Assembly: GCF_030816295.1 (NCBI RefSeq)
Contig: NZ_JAUSXV010000001.1
Span: forward strand, 124,001-188,000
Origin: Microbacterium natoriense
GTDB taxonomy: Bacteria > Actinomycetota > Actinomycetes > Actinomycetales > Microbacteriaceae
Direction of reading: 5' to 3'
Length of the DNA stretch: 64,000 nucleotides
Each line of letters opens with the position of its first letter. Positions within the stretch are counted from its first letter, which is position 1. Of the stretch, positions 46,806 to 55,437 are shown one piece after another. Both the position numbers and the translations under genes were made by a program. The notes under the pieces are model-generated. The model searched no databases. It was not told the origin of the DNA and saw only the letters and a program-made list of their open reading frames with translations.

Positions 46806-48079
46806 CCGCGATGTCCACCACCGTCGAAGAACACGCCGCGACCGTCGCCGCGCTGCTCGCACCCGCCCTCGCCGCGGTCGCCGACCCGTCCCGCGCCGAG
46901 ATGGTGCCCCTCACGCCCGCCGGCCCCGCCCACGGGCGCGTGCTGGCCGCCGACGTCCGCAGCCCCCTCCCGGTGCCGCCCTTCGCGAACTCCCAGATGG
47001 ACGGCTACGCGGTGCGCTCCGCAGACATCGCCGCAGCGACGGGATCGCGCCCCGTGCGGCTGCCGATCGGCAGAGCCCGCGCAGCCGGAGACGCGGCCGA
47101 CGTCCACGAGCTCGGTACCGCGACCCCGGTCATGACGGGCGCCGCGATCCCCGCCGGCGCGGATGCCGTCGTGCAGATCGAGGCCGCCGACCCGCCGCGC
47201 TTTCTCGGTATCGGAGCGGCGGGGGGCGACCCGAGCGCGGGTGTCGCGTTCTCGACGCCGGTGGCACCGGGAACCTTCATCCGCGAAGCCGGCAGCGACG
47301 TCACCGCAGGTCAGCTGCTGCTCACCGCCGGCACCCGCCTCGGACCCGCCCAGTTGGCCACGCTCGCGGCGGTGGGCCTCACCACCGCACGCGTGCGTCC
47401 GCGGCTGCGGGTGCTGCTGGTCTCCACCGGCCACGAGCTGCGCGCCCCCGGCGAGACGCTCGGATCGGGGCAGATCCACGATGCGAACACGGCATCGCTC
47501 GCCGCATCTCTCATCGACACCGGGGCCGAGGTCGCCTGCGCCGCAGCTCCGGACGACGCCGAGGCTCTGCTCGCCGTCATCGCAGCGCACCCTGAGGCGG
47601 ACCTGCTGATCACGACCGGAGGGGTGAGCGCGGGCGCATTCGAGGTGGTCCGCGACGCGCTCGCGTCCAGAGGGGTGTCGTTCGGGCACGTCGCGATGCA
47701 GCCCGGTGGGCCTCAGGGAGCGGGGATGCTGCGCCGGGACGAACTTGCTCCGCTGCCCGTCGTCGCCTTCCCCGGCAATCCGGTCTCAGCCCTGCTGTCG
47801 TTCGAGATGTTCCTGCGTCCACCGCTGCGCCGGGCCGCCGGCCTGCGCGATCAGCGTGAGGTGCGCTGGCTGCCGCTCGCCCACGCGATCGAGTCGCCGC
47901 AGGGCAAGCATCAGATCCGCCGCGGGATGCTGCGCGACGACGGAAGCGTCTCGGTGGGCGCACCGGGGTCGCATCTGCTGCATGACTACGCTCGGTCGAC
48001 GGTGCTCGTGCACGTGCCCGCTGGTATCGCCGCGCTTCCCGCCGGTGCAGAAGTCGAAGTCTGGAGGATCGATGAGTGA
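46802..48079 (+). CDS. moeA: Molybdopterin molybdenumtransferase
   Basis: MoeA inserts molybdate into adenylated molybdopterin. The 425 residues show [52 protein letters not shown] and [15 protein letters not shown]. It overlaps moaD upstream and moaC downstream, so cofactor genes are translationally coupled. Confidence 0.95.
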   Translation: MTAMSTTVEEHAATVAALLAPALAAVADPSRAEMVPLTPAGPAHGRVLAADVRSPLPVPPFANSQMDGYAVRSADIAAATGSRPVRLPIGRARAAGDAADVHELGTATPVMTGAAIPAGADAVVQIEAADPPRFLGIGAAGGDPSAGVAFSTPVAPGTFIREAGSDVTAGQLLLTAGTRLGPAQLATLAAVGLTTARVRPRLRVLLVSTGHELRAPGETLGSGQIHDANTASLAASLIDTGAEVACAAAPDDAEALLAVIAAHPEADLLITTGGVSAGAFEVVRDALASRGVSFGHVAMQPGGPQGAGMLRRDELAPLPVVAFPGNPVSALLSFEMFLRPPLRRAAGLRDQREVRWLPLAHAIESPQGKHQIRRGMLRDDGSVSVGAPGSHLLHDYARSTVLVHVPAGIAALPAGAEVEVWRIDE

Positions 48080-48542
48080 GCTCTCGCATCTGCGTGCCGA
48101 CGGGTCGGCGCACATGGTCGACGTCACCGAGAAGCAGGTGACCCGCCGCGAGGCGTCGGCGCAGGCCGTGCTGGTGACGACGCCCGAGGTCGTGGCGATG
48201 ATCGCCGACGGCTCACTGCCCAAGGGCGAGGCGCTGGGCACCGCACGACTGGCGGGCATCATGGCCGCCAAGCAGACGTCGGCGCTGATCCCGCTGTGCC
48301 ATCCGCTGCCGTTGACCAAGCTCGCCGTCGACCTCGAGCCGCAGGGCGACCGCGTGCGCATCGTCGCGACGGCCGTCACGAACGGCGTCACCGGGGTCGA
48401 GATGGAGGCCCTGACCGGCGCGGCTGTGGCGGCCTTGACGCTATACGACATGATCAAGGCCGTCGACAAGCACGCCGTGATCACCGACGTGCTCGTGCTC
48501 GCGAAATCGGGCGGCAAGAGCGGCGACTGGTCACGGCCGTGA
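48072..48542 (+). CDS. moaC: Cyclic pyranopterin monophosphate synthase
   Basis: MoaC turns the MoaA product into cPMP. The 156 residues have [41 protein letters not shown] and [18 protein letters not shown] lies close to the ATG, inside the moeA end. Confidence 0.95.
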   Translation: MSELSHLRADGSAHMVDVTEKQVTRREASAQAVLVTTPEVVAMIADGSLPKGEALGTARLAGIMAAKQTSALIPLCHPLPLTKLAVDLEPQGDRVRIVATAVTNGVTGVEMEALTGAAVAALTLYDMIKAVDKHAVITDVLVLAKSGGKSGDWSRP

Positions 48543-49006
48543 CCCGCACAGCGTGCGTGCTCGTGGTCTCGACCAGGGCCGCGCACGGCGTGTACGAGGA
48601 CCGCACCGGTCCGGTCATCGTCGAGTGGCTGCGTGATCGCGGGTGCGCAGTGCAGATCGAGGTGGTGGCTGATGCCGGTGTCGGCGATGCTCTGTCGGCA
48701 CTGCTCGCGCAGCATCCGTCCGTCCTGCTCACGACAGGCGGCACCGGTGTCTCGGCCGACGACCGCACGCCGGAGGCGACCAGGGCTCTGCTCGACATCG
48801 AGCTGCCAGGGATCGTCGAAGAGGTCCGCCGCCGAGGTGCGACGGTGACGCCGACCGCCGTCCTCAGCCGGGCGGTCGCGGGGGTGGCCGGCGGATGCGT
48901 CGTGATGAATCTCCCCGGATCCACAGGCGGTGTGCGCGACGGGCTCGCCGTGCTCGACGGTGTGCTCGAGCATCTGCTCGACCAGCTCGGTGGCGGGGAC
49001 CACTGA
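48539..49006 (+). CDS. mog: Molybdopterin adenylyltransferase
   Basis: This MogA/MoaB-type protein adenylates molybdopterin before metal insertion. The 155 residues show [20 protein letters not shown] and [18 protein letters not shown] start overlaps the moaC stop, and the stop overlaps the next gene. Confidence 0.92.
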   Translation: MTRTACVLVVSTRAAHGVYEDRTGPVIVEWLRDRGCAVQIEVVADAGVGDALSALLAQHPSVLLTTGGTGVSADDRTPEATRALLDIELPGIVEEVRRRGATVTPTAVLSRAVAGVAGGCVVMNLPGSTGGVRDGLAVLDGVLEHLLDQLGGGDH

Positions 49007-49716
49007 TGTGCACGGTCGTGATCGATGCGGCCGACGCGGCATCCGTCCGCCTGCTGGCCGTGCGCGATGAAGACCCGCAGCGCGAATGGGACGAGCTCGG
49101 CGCGTGGTGGCCGGATCGGCATCCCGGGGTGATCGGCATCCGCGACCGCCGAGCCGGTGGCGCCTGGCTGGCCGCGAACCCCGCCGAAGGTCGCCTCGCA
49201 GTTCTGCTGAACCGCGCCGATGTGCTCGATCTGCCCGCGGACCTGGCGCTGTCGCGCGGCTCGCTCGCCCTCGAATCGGTCATGGGCCGCTCCCCCGCAG
49301 CCCCCGAGCGGATGCACGGATTCAACCTGCTCGAGGTGCGCCCCGAGGGCTCGCGCGTGCTCAGCTGGGACGGCGCCTCGCTGCGCGAGACGCCGATCGA
49401 ACCAGGCACGCACATGATCGCGCACGACGATCTCGACGACGCAGGCACGCCGCGCATCGCGTCGTGGCTGCCGGAGTTCCGCGCGCTCGGGCCGACCTCC
49501 GCGAGCACGGACTGGAGAGCGGACTGGGTGCGGATGCTGGCAGCATCCGCCGCTCTCCCGCCCGAGGACGACAGGGCCATCATCCGCGACAACAGGCCGC
49601 ATGGCTACCCGACCCAATCGCTGCTGTACTGCACCGCCGACGTCTCTGCGGCGGGCATCGACGTCGACTACCACGCCTTGCCGACGCCCGCCCATTGGTC
49701 GGCACCCGATGCGTGA
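49006..49716 (+). CDS. TANGO2/NRDE-family protein at the end of the cofactor operon
   Basis: The 236-residue protein begins MCTVVI and has LAVRDEDPQREW, a variant of the NRDE motif of the TANGO2 family, followed by GGAWLAANPAEGRLAVLLNR and a late SLLYCTAD. Cys2 could be an N-terminal nucleophile after Met removal, as suggested for this fold. Its biochemical role is not established. The ATG overlaps the mog stop, which ties it to molybdenum cofactor genes. Confidence 0.75.
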   Translation: MCTVVIDAADAASVRLLAVRDEDPQREWDELGAWWPDRHPGVIGIRDRRAGGAWLAANPAEGRLAVLLNRADVLDLPADLALSRGSLALESVMGRSPAAPERMHGFNLLEVRPEGSRVLSWDGASLRETPIEPGTHMIAHDDLDDAGTPRIASWLPEFRALGPTSASTDWRADWVRMLAASAALPPEDDRAIIRDNRPHGYPTQSLLYCTADVSAAGIDVDYHALPTPAHWSAPDA

Positions 49717-49801
49717 CCCATTGCTCTGACCGCGCTCCTCGGGTACGTTCCTTCGTAAAGAATCTTTCCTAAAGATTCGTCGTCCATCCACCGGAGGAAC
49801 C

Positions 49802-52055
49802 ATGCGTCAACGCCGACCCCTGCTGGCCCTGCTGGCCGCCGCCGCCCTGATACCGCTCGCCGGCCTCGTCGCCACCTCGGCTCAAGCGGCGTCTCCCGTC
49901 ACTCTGCGAGATCCGGTCAAGCGCGAGATCGCGCAGGAGATCATCACCTCGGCCGAGAACTCCTCGCTGAACTGGTACGACCAGTACAGCTACATCGAGC
50001 CATACCCCGACGGCCGGGGTCTGACGGGTGGGATCGTGGGCTTCACCTCGGGCACCCACGACATGCTCGTGCTCGTGCAGAACTACACGGCAAAATACCC
50101 GAACAACCGCCTCGCCAAATGGATCGACGAGTTGGAAGAGGTCGACGGCACCGACAACACCGCACCGCTCGGCTCTGCTTACATGGCCGACTGGGAGGCC
50201 GAAGGCGCTGTCCCCGCGTTCCAGAAGGCGCAGCGCGACGAGGTCACGGTGCAATACTTCGACCCCGCCGTGGACCTCGCGATCGCCGATGGGCTGGGAG
50301 CGCTCGGACAGTTCGCCTATTACGACGCTGCGGTGGTGCACGGCTTCTCCGGCCTGCAGGATGTTCGCACCGAGGCGAAGAAGGATGCGACGACCCCCGC
50401 GTCCGGCGGCAACCAGACGACGTATCTGAACGCCTTCCTCGACGCCCGCGTGGTCGAGATGCAGAAGGAAGCCGCGCACGAAGACGTCAGCCGCGTCGAA
50501 AAACGCGCAGCGGGTCTGGCTCGACGCGGGCAACCTCAGCCTGAACACGCCGCTGAACTGGTCCGTGTACGGCGATCCGTACTCGATCACCACCGACCCC
50601 ACGCCGCACTGGCCCGTCGACGGCGGCACCACTCCGACGCCGACCCCGACTCCGACGCCGACCCCGACTCCGACACCGACAACGACCCCGGGCACGGCGA
50701 CGTTGATCTCGAAGAACAAGCCGGTCACGGCGTCGACGGTCGAGGGCACGGGCTTCGAGGCCGCGAAGGCGGTCGACGGCAACGCGACCACCCGGTGGTC
50801 GAGCGTGGAGGGCATGGACCCGCAGTGGGTGCGCATCGACCTCGGCACCGGCTCCACCGTGAACAAGGTCGTCCTGAAATGGGAAGCCGCATACGCGAGC
50901 AAGTACCGCATCGAGACCTCGAACGACGGCACCACCTGGACCACCCTCGCCACCGAAGCCGCAGGCAACGGCGGCACCGACGAGTTCACCAACCTCACCG
51001 GCACCGGCCGCTACCTCCGCATCTACGGCACCGCACGCGGCACCGCCTACGGCTACTCCCTCTACGAAGCCGAGGTCTACACGGTGACCGGCGGAGGCAC
51101 CACTCCCACCTCCACGCCGACGCCCACGCCCACACCGACGCCCACGGCGCCGGCCGGGCCGACCTGGCCGGGGTCATCGCAGATCACCGTCGCCGATGGC
51201 GCGGACACCTTCGGCACGGACCTCAGCGGGCTGTCGTTCTCGGCCGACGGATCTGCCCTGTGGGCCGTGAACAACGGCTCGGGCACGCTGCACCGCCTCG
51301 TCCGCAGCGGATCGAACTGGGCAGAGGCGTCCGGATGGTCCGGCGGGCGGACGCTGCGCTACACGAACGGCTCCGGCGCTCCGGATGCCGAGGGCGTCGT
51401 CGCGGTCGGATCCGACCTGTTCGTCGCCTCGGAGCGCAACGGCTCGAGCAAGAGCACGAGCCGCCCGTCGATCCTGCAGTACCGCCCGGGCACGTCTTCA
51501 GGCTCATTGACGGCGCTGAAGGAGTGGAACCTCACATCCGACCTGCCGTCGGTCGGCGCCAACGACGGCCTCGAGTCGATCGCGTGGATCCCGGATGTCG
51601 ACCTCGTCGCCAGCGGGTTCGTCGACCAGCGCACCGGCTCGGCGTACTCTCCCGCGTCATACGCGAACCACGGCGACGGCCTGTTCTTCGTCGGGCTCGA
51701 GGCTGACGGAAAGGTGTACGCCTATGCACTGAACCTCAGCGGCGGGTTCACCCGGGTGGCGAGCTTCGCCTCGGGCTTCGACACCGTGATGGAGCTCGAG
51801 TACCAGCCGAGCACCCGCACGTTGTGGAGCGTGTGCGACGACAGCTGCGACGGCGCGGTGAACGCCCTGAAGGTCACCTCCGGCGCCTTCGCCGTGGCGG
51901 CGGAGTACGACCGCCCGGCGGCGATGCCGAACATCAACAACGAAGGCTTCGCGCTCGCGCCGGCGTGCGTCGGCGGTGCGCGGTACGCGATCTGGGCGGA
52001 CGATTCCGACACCTCGGACCACGCTCTGCGTGCGGGGTCGATGAGCTGCAGCTGA
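49802..52055 (+). pseudogene. Secreted GH46 chitosanase with CBM32 and beta-propeller-like domains, frameshifted
   Basis: A signal peptide (about 1-30) precedes a GH46 chitosanase domain. SAENSSLNWYDQY holds general acid Glu52 and DGRGLTGGIVGF holds Asp70, with the 18-residue spacing of known enzymes. At 50499-50503 a run of five A changes the frame; with four A it reads on as NAQRVWLDAGNLSLNTPLNW into the proper GH46 end. After a Thr-Pro linker come an F5/8-type (CBM32) domain (KPVTASTVEGTGFEAAKAVD), a second linker and an unidentified repeat-rich domain. The frame reading to 51706 after the shift is not protein-like. It may be a sequencing error, a natural mutation or phase variation. Confidence 0.82.
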
Positions 52056-52067
52056 GCGTCAGCCATA

Positions 52068-52099
52068 GTGCGCCCCGGTCGTCCGCGACCGGGGCGCAC
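52068..52099 (+). terminator. Terminator after the chitosanase gene
   Basis: 14-bp perfect arms GTGCGCCCCGGTCG with a four-base loop start 13 bp after the stop. Confidence 0.8.
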
Positions 52100-52142
52100 G
52101 TGCAGGATGCCCTTGACCGGCCCCTCGCCCTCCCGATACTCT

Positions 52143-52178
52143 TTCCGTAAATCAGAAGATTACTTCCGAATAGCGGAA
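52143..52178. promoter_or_regulatory. Paired operator upstream of a 49-residue ORF
   Basis: Boxes TTCCGTAAATCAGAA (52143-52157) and TTCCGAATAGCGGAA (52164-52178, perfect TTCCG/CGGAA arms) are centred 21 bp apart, 29 bp before the small ORF. It has the same geometry as at the purine genes, although it lies about 12 kb from the nearest purine gene. Confidence 0.65.
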
Positions 52179-52206
52179 TAGATAGCTCGATGGAGAGGTG
52201 ACCGAC

Positions 52207-52356
52207 ATGGCACGCAACGACCAGACGCCGATGAATCGCGACGACCACGAGCAGCCGATCGTCAACATCGATCCGGACTTCTACGTCCCCGCAGGGGCCG
52301 AGCGGACGAACAGCTACCTTCGAGCCCTCCGCATCCTGTTCCCGAAAGCCGCCTGA
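52207..52356 (+). CDS. Small 49-residue protein of unknown function
   Basis: The ATG at 52207 follows GGAGAGG by nine bases, and the frame ends at 52356 inside a terminator-like hairpin. The protein is acidic and Asn/Asp-rich in its first half (MARNDQTPMNRDD), has a central IVNIDPDFYVPAG, and ends in a hydrophobic/basic SYLRALRILFPKAA. There is no signal peptide or membrane segment, and no family is recognised. The operator pair, ribosome site and terminator make a self-contained unit that would be controlled with purine catabolism. Confidence 0.65.
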   Translation: MARNDQTPMNRDDHEQPIVNIDPDFYVPAGAERTNSYLRALRILFPKAA

Positions 52357-52366
52357 GTCAGGCGGC
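52348..52366. terminator. Terminator covering the small ORF stop
   Basis: GCCGCCTGA-G-TCAGGCGGC is a perfect 19-bp palindrome that includes the stop codon and separates the small ORF from the convergent GlxA-type gene. Confidence 0.65.
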
Positions 52367-52371
52367 TCGAG

Positions 52372-53343
52372 TCACGCCGCCGACTCCGCATCGCTCAGGC
52401 ACGAGAACCGCGTGCGGTAGGCGGTCGGGGTCATCCCCAGCACGCGAGAGAAGTTCTGACGCAGCACGGCCGCCGACCCGAAGCCGCACTCGTCGGCGAT
52501 GTGATCGAGCGGCAGGTCGGTGCGCTCCAGCATCCGCTGCGCGTGCAGGATGCGCTGGCGGGCGAACCACGCCGCAGGCGTCACGCCGTAGTCGGCCTTG
52601 AACCGGCGCGCGAAGGTGCGCGACGACATCAGGGCACGAGCGGCCATCTCGTCGACGCCGATGTCTTCGCGCAGGTTCTGCACGGCCCACTCGGCCACGG
52701 CGGAGAGCGAATCGGATGCCACGTGCGGGATCGGCCGGTCGATGAACTGCGCCTGCCCGCCGTCTCGTTGCGGCGGTACGACCATGCGCCGCGCGACGCG
52801 GTTCGTGAGCTCGGCGCCGATCTCCTGTCGCAGCAGGTGCAGGCACGCGTCGATGCCCGCGGCGGTGCCGGCGCTCGTGATGATGCGACCGTCCTGCACG
52901 AACAGCACGTCGGCGTCGACCTCGATCTCGGGATACATCGCGGCCAGATGCTGCGAGTACATCCAGTGCGTGGTGGCACGACGCCCGTCGAGCACGCCCG
53001 CGGCACCCAGGATGAACGAGCCACTGCACACGCTGATCACCCATGCCTCCCGTGCGACGGCATCTCGGGCCAGATCGAGCAGAGCGGGGTCGATCATGCC
53101 CCAGTACTCGCGCGGCACCGGGCAGAAGATCACGAGATCGGCCTCGTAGGCGAAGGAGAGGTCGTTCTCGACGTTGACCGAGAAGCCCATCTTCGAGTTC
53201 ACGACGCCGGCGCGCGGAGCGACGACGCGGAAGTCGAAGTTCGGGACGCCGTCGTCGGAACGATCGAGCCCGAAGGCCTCACAGGCGACACCGAACTCGA
53301 ACGGGGCGAACCCCTCCTGGATCACGCAGGCCACTGTCTTCAT
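52372..53343 (-). CDS. GlxA-family transcriptional regulator (GATase1-like plus AraC HTH)
   Basis: The 323-residue protein has an N-terminal DJ-1/PfpI-like domain with the nucleophile-elbow Cys in SVCSGSFILGAAGVLDG (about residue 106) and a C-terminal AraC double HTH (MSSRTFARRFKADYGVTPAA, then IADECGFGSAAVLRQNFSR). Effector and targets are unknown. The ATG at 53343 has GGGAG before it; the frame opens two codons earlier with TTG. It is divergent from a small membrane protein, across inverted repeats. Confidence 0.88.
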   Translation of the reverse strand: MKTVACVIQEGFAPFEFGVACEAFGLDRSDDGVPNFDFRVVAPRAGVVNSKMGFSVNVENDLSFAYEADLVIFCPVPREYWGMIDPALLDLARDAVAREAWVISVCSGSFILGAAGVLDGRRATTHWMYSQHLAAMYPEIEVDADVLFVQDGRIITSAGTAAGIDACLHLLRQEIGAELTNRVARRMVVPPQRDGGQAQFIDRPIPHVASDSLSAVAEWAVQNLREDIGVDEMAARALMSSRTFARRFKADYGVTPAAWFARQRILHAQRMLERTDLPLDHIADECGFGSAAVLRQNFSRVLGMTPTAYRTRFSCLSDAESAA

Positions 53344-53456
53344 CGTCAATCACTCCCTCTGGGTTGCTGAGCCTGTCGAAATCATGGCGGTTTTCCTACG
53401 TCCAGTGTCACTTCTGCCACTCGTGGCGGTTCTGCATTGAACGTAGCGTTTCTGCC
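53344..53456. promoter_or_regulatory. Divergent promoter with inverted repeats
   Basis: ATGGC(N7)CTACGT (53384-53401) is mirrored by ACGTAG(N7)GCCAT (53441-53458), and TTCTGCCA(N5)TGGCGGTT lies midway (53412-53432). These could be sites for the adjacent GlxA-type regulator. GCTGAGCCTGTCGAA (53365-53379) is a copy of the repeat at 39735-39775. Confidence 0.45.
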
Positions 53457-53618
53457 ATGGTACTCCTCATCGCACTCATCGCGCTCCTCATCTGGGCTCT
53501 CATCGCCACTGTCGTGGAGGTGCGCCGCGACGGTTACCGTGCCGTGCCCACCGACTGGGCCCGCGTCGGCGGCCGGGAAACCGCGGCCCAGCCCGAGGTC
53601 ATCCAGCGATCCCTCTGA
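53457..53618 (+). CDS. Small single-span membrane protein
   Basis: The 53-residue protein has one hydrophobic helix (MVLLIALIALLIWALIATVV) and a cytoplasmic tail with basic residues near the membrane (EVRRDGYRAVPTDW). The function is unknown. The start at 53457 is chosen because the helix begins there; no strong ribosome site is seen, and the position may be leaderless. It is divergent from the GlxA-type gene. Confidence 0.65.
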   Translation: MVLLIALIALLIWALIATVVEVRRDGYRAVPTDWARVGGRETAAQPEVIQRSL

Positions 53619-53659
53619 ATGACTGCCCAAGAGTGGATGCGGGGGCTACGCTCGACTGC

Positions 53660-54265
53660 ATGAGCGAGCCCCAGCATCCACCCGTTCCGCCGTACGGTCA
53701 GCCGAGCCCGACCCCGCAGGCGGCCCCCCAGCCCCCGACCGCTCAGCCCTATTCGCCGCAGCAGCCCTACCAGCAGCCGGCCCAGCCCTACCAGCAGCAG
53801 CCGTACGCACAACCGCAGTCGCCCGCTCTCGACGGCGCCCCGCAGGGCCACCCGGGCGCGGCACCGCAGCATTTCGGACAGCAGCAGCCGGGAGGCGACT
53901 ACCCCGTTCCCGGCTACCCCGGCACCGGCTACCCGGCGCGCCCCGCCGCCTCGGGCAAGGCGCTGGGACGCACCGCGCTCATCATCGCTCTGATCGCGTT
54001 CGCCGTCGGCGTGCTCGGCTCGTTCCTGTACCCGCTGCTGTACGGGGCCTTCTCGTACTCGTCCGGGTTCAGCTACGGAATCATCTCCGGCGTCACGGGT
54101 TTCCTGGTGCTGGTCGGCTCGACCGTCGCGCTGATCCTCGGCCTGATGGCCATCCGTCGTCCGGGGTCGCCCGTCCTGGCCGGCATCGCGATCGGCATCG
54201 CCGCGAGCGAGATCGCGGGCACCGTGATCTCGTGGATCTCGTCCCTGTTCTACGCCTTCGTCTGA
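53660..54265 (+). CDS. DUF4190-like membrane protein with Pro/Gln-rich N-terminus
   Basis: The 201-residue protein has a Pro/Gln/Tyr-rich cytoplasmic region (about 1-105, YQQP repeats) and three hydrophobic segments with LGRTALIIALIAFAVGVLGS and AIRRPGSPVLAGIAIGIAAS. It is typical of small actinobacterial membrane proteins of unknown role. It is paralogous to the next gene, 13 bp downstream. Confidence 0.75.
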   Translation: MSEPQHPPVPPYGQPSPTPQAAPQPPTAQPYSPQQPYQQPAQPYQQQPYAQPQSPALDGAPQGHPGAAPQHFGQQQPGGDYPVPGYPGTGYPARPAASGKALGRTALIIALIAFAVGVLGSFLYPLLYGAFSYSSGFSYGIISGVTGFLVLVGSTVALILGLMAIRRPGSPVLAGIAIGIAASEIAGTVISWISSLFYAFV

Positions 54266-54278
54266 GACCGGAGCCATC

Positions 54279-54740
54279 ATGAGCGAACCGCAGCAGCCCT
54301 CCGCCCAACCGTATCCTCCCGCGTCGCCCTACGGCTCTCCTCAGGGAACCCCGCAGTACGGCATGCCCTCTCAGGGAGCCCCGCAGTACGGTGCTCCGCC
54401 GCAGGGCGGCCCTCAGTACGGCGCCCCCGCCGCCCCCGGCAATCCGCTCGGACGCACCGCGTTCCTCGTCGCAGTCGTGACAGGCGCCATCGGCATCCTG
54501 TTCTCGGTGATCACGCCCTTCCTGTATTCGAGCGGCAACTACGACGTCGCCGATTCCCTGGGCACCGTGATCGGCATCCTGGTGCTGATCGGCGGCATCG
54601 CCGCCGGCGTGCTCAGCATCCTGGCCCTGCGCCGCCCTGCTCCGCACCTGCTCGCGGCCATCGCCCTCGGCATCGCCGGCTCTGTCGTCGTCGGCCGGGT
54701 CATCACCTGGATGGCCTCGCTGCTGTACTACCTGTTCTGA
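54279..54740 (+). CDS. DUF4190-like membrane protein, paralogue
   Basis: The 153-residue paralogue of the previous gene shares the MSEPQ start, a PQYG-rich N-terminus, GRTAFLVAVVTGAIGILFSV and a final membrane segment. The tandem pair probably arose by duplication. The function is unknown. Confidence 0.75.
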   Translation: MSEPQQPSAQPYPPASPYGSPQGTPQYGMPSQGAPQYGAPPQGGPQYGAPAAPGNPLGRTAFLVAVVTGAIGILFSVITPFLYSSGNYDVADSLGTVIGILVLIGGIAAGVLSILALRRPAPHLLAAIALGIAGSVVVGRVITWMASLLYYLF

Positions 54741-54786
54741 TCGTCGCCGAGGGCCGGCGCGCCCGGCCTCGATGTAGGGTCGGCTC

Positions 54787-55419
54787 ATGACTCCCCTCGA
54801 CAGCCTTCTGGCGTTCGTGGTCACGTCGATCGTGATCATCGTGATTCCCGGGCCGAGCGTGCTCTTCGTCATCGGTCGTTCGCTCTCACTCGGCCGTCGC
54901 GCCGGAGCGCTGAGCGTCGTGGGCAATGCCCTCGGCACCGTCCCCGCCGTCGTGGCCGTCGCATTCGGTGTCGGCGCCATCGTGGCGTCCTCCGTCGTCG
55001 CGTTCACGGTCATCAAGATCGTCGGCGCCGCCTACCTCGTGTGGCTCGGCGTCCAGGCGATCCGCCACCGTCACGACCATCGCGCGGACGTCGCCCGCGA
55101 GCCGGCTTCCGCCTGGCGGCTCCTGCGTCAGGGCTTCATCGTGGGCGCCACGAACCCGAAGACCATCGCGTTCTTCGTCGCCGTGCTGCCCCAGTTCGTC
55201 TCTGCATCCGGTGGCCCTGTCTGGGCGCAGCTGCTGCTGCTCGGGCTGGTCTTCCAGACGATCGCGCTGGTCTGCGACAGCGTGTGGGTGCTCGCCGCAG
55301 GCACGGCCCGCACCTGGTTCGCACGCTCGCCCCGGCGGATGTCGACGCTGTCGGGCACTGGTGGAGTGATGATGATCGGCCTCGGCGGCACGCTGGCTCT
55401 CACCGGTGCGAAGAGCTGA
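54787..55419 (+). CDS. LysE/RhtB-family amino acid exporter
   Basis: This 210-residue inner-membrane exporter has about six segments. VIPGPSVLFVIGRSLSLGRR (about 21-40) is the family motif, followed by GAAYLVWLGVQAIR and GATNPKTIAFFVAVLPQF. It may export an amino acid or homoserine lactone; the substrate is not assignable. Confidence 0.9.
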   Translation: MTPLDSLLAFVVTSIVIIVIPGPSVLFVIGRSLSLGRRAGALSVVGNALGTVPAVVAVAFGVGAIVASSVVAFTVIKIVGAAYLVWLGVQAIRHRHDHRADVAREPASAWRLLRQGFIVGATNPKTIAFFVAVLPQFVSASGGPVWAQLLLLGLVFQTIALVCDSVWVLAAGTARTWFARSPRRMSTLSGTGGVMMIGLGGTLALTGAKS

Positions 55420-55437
55420 CGACGCAGGCCGAACGGA

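Noticed and set aside
50565..50700. Independent gene start at MYGDPYSITTD for the CBM32 part
   Set aside because: GYGDPY-type sequence is the normal GH46 C-terminus, and no ribosome site precedes it; the single-base frameshift explains both frames.
50636..51145. Tandem repeats in the chitosanase gene as mobile DNA
   Set aside because: They encode Thr-Pro linkers common in secreted actinobacterial hydrolases.
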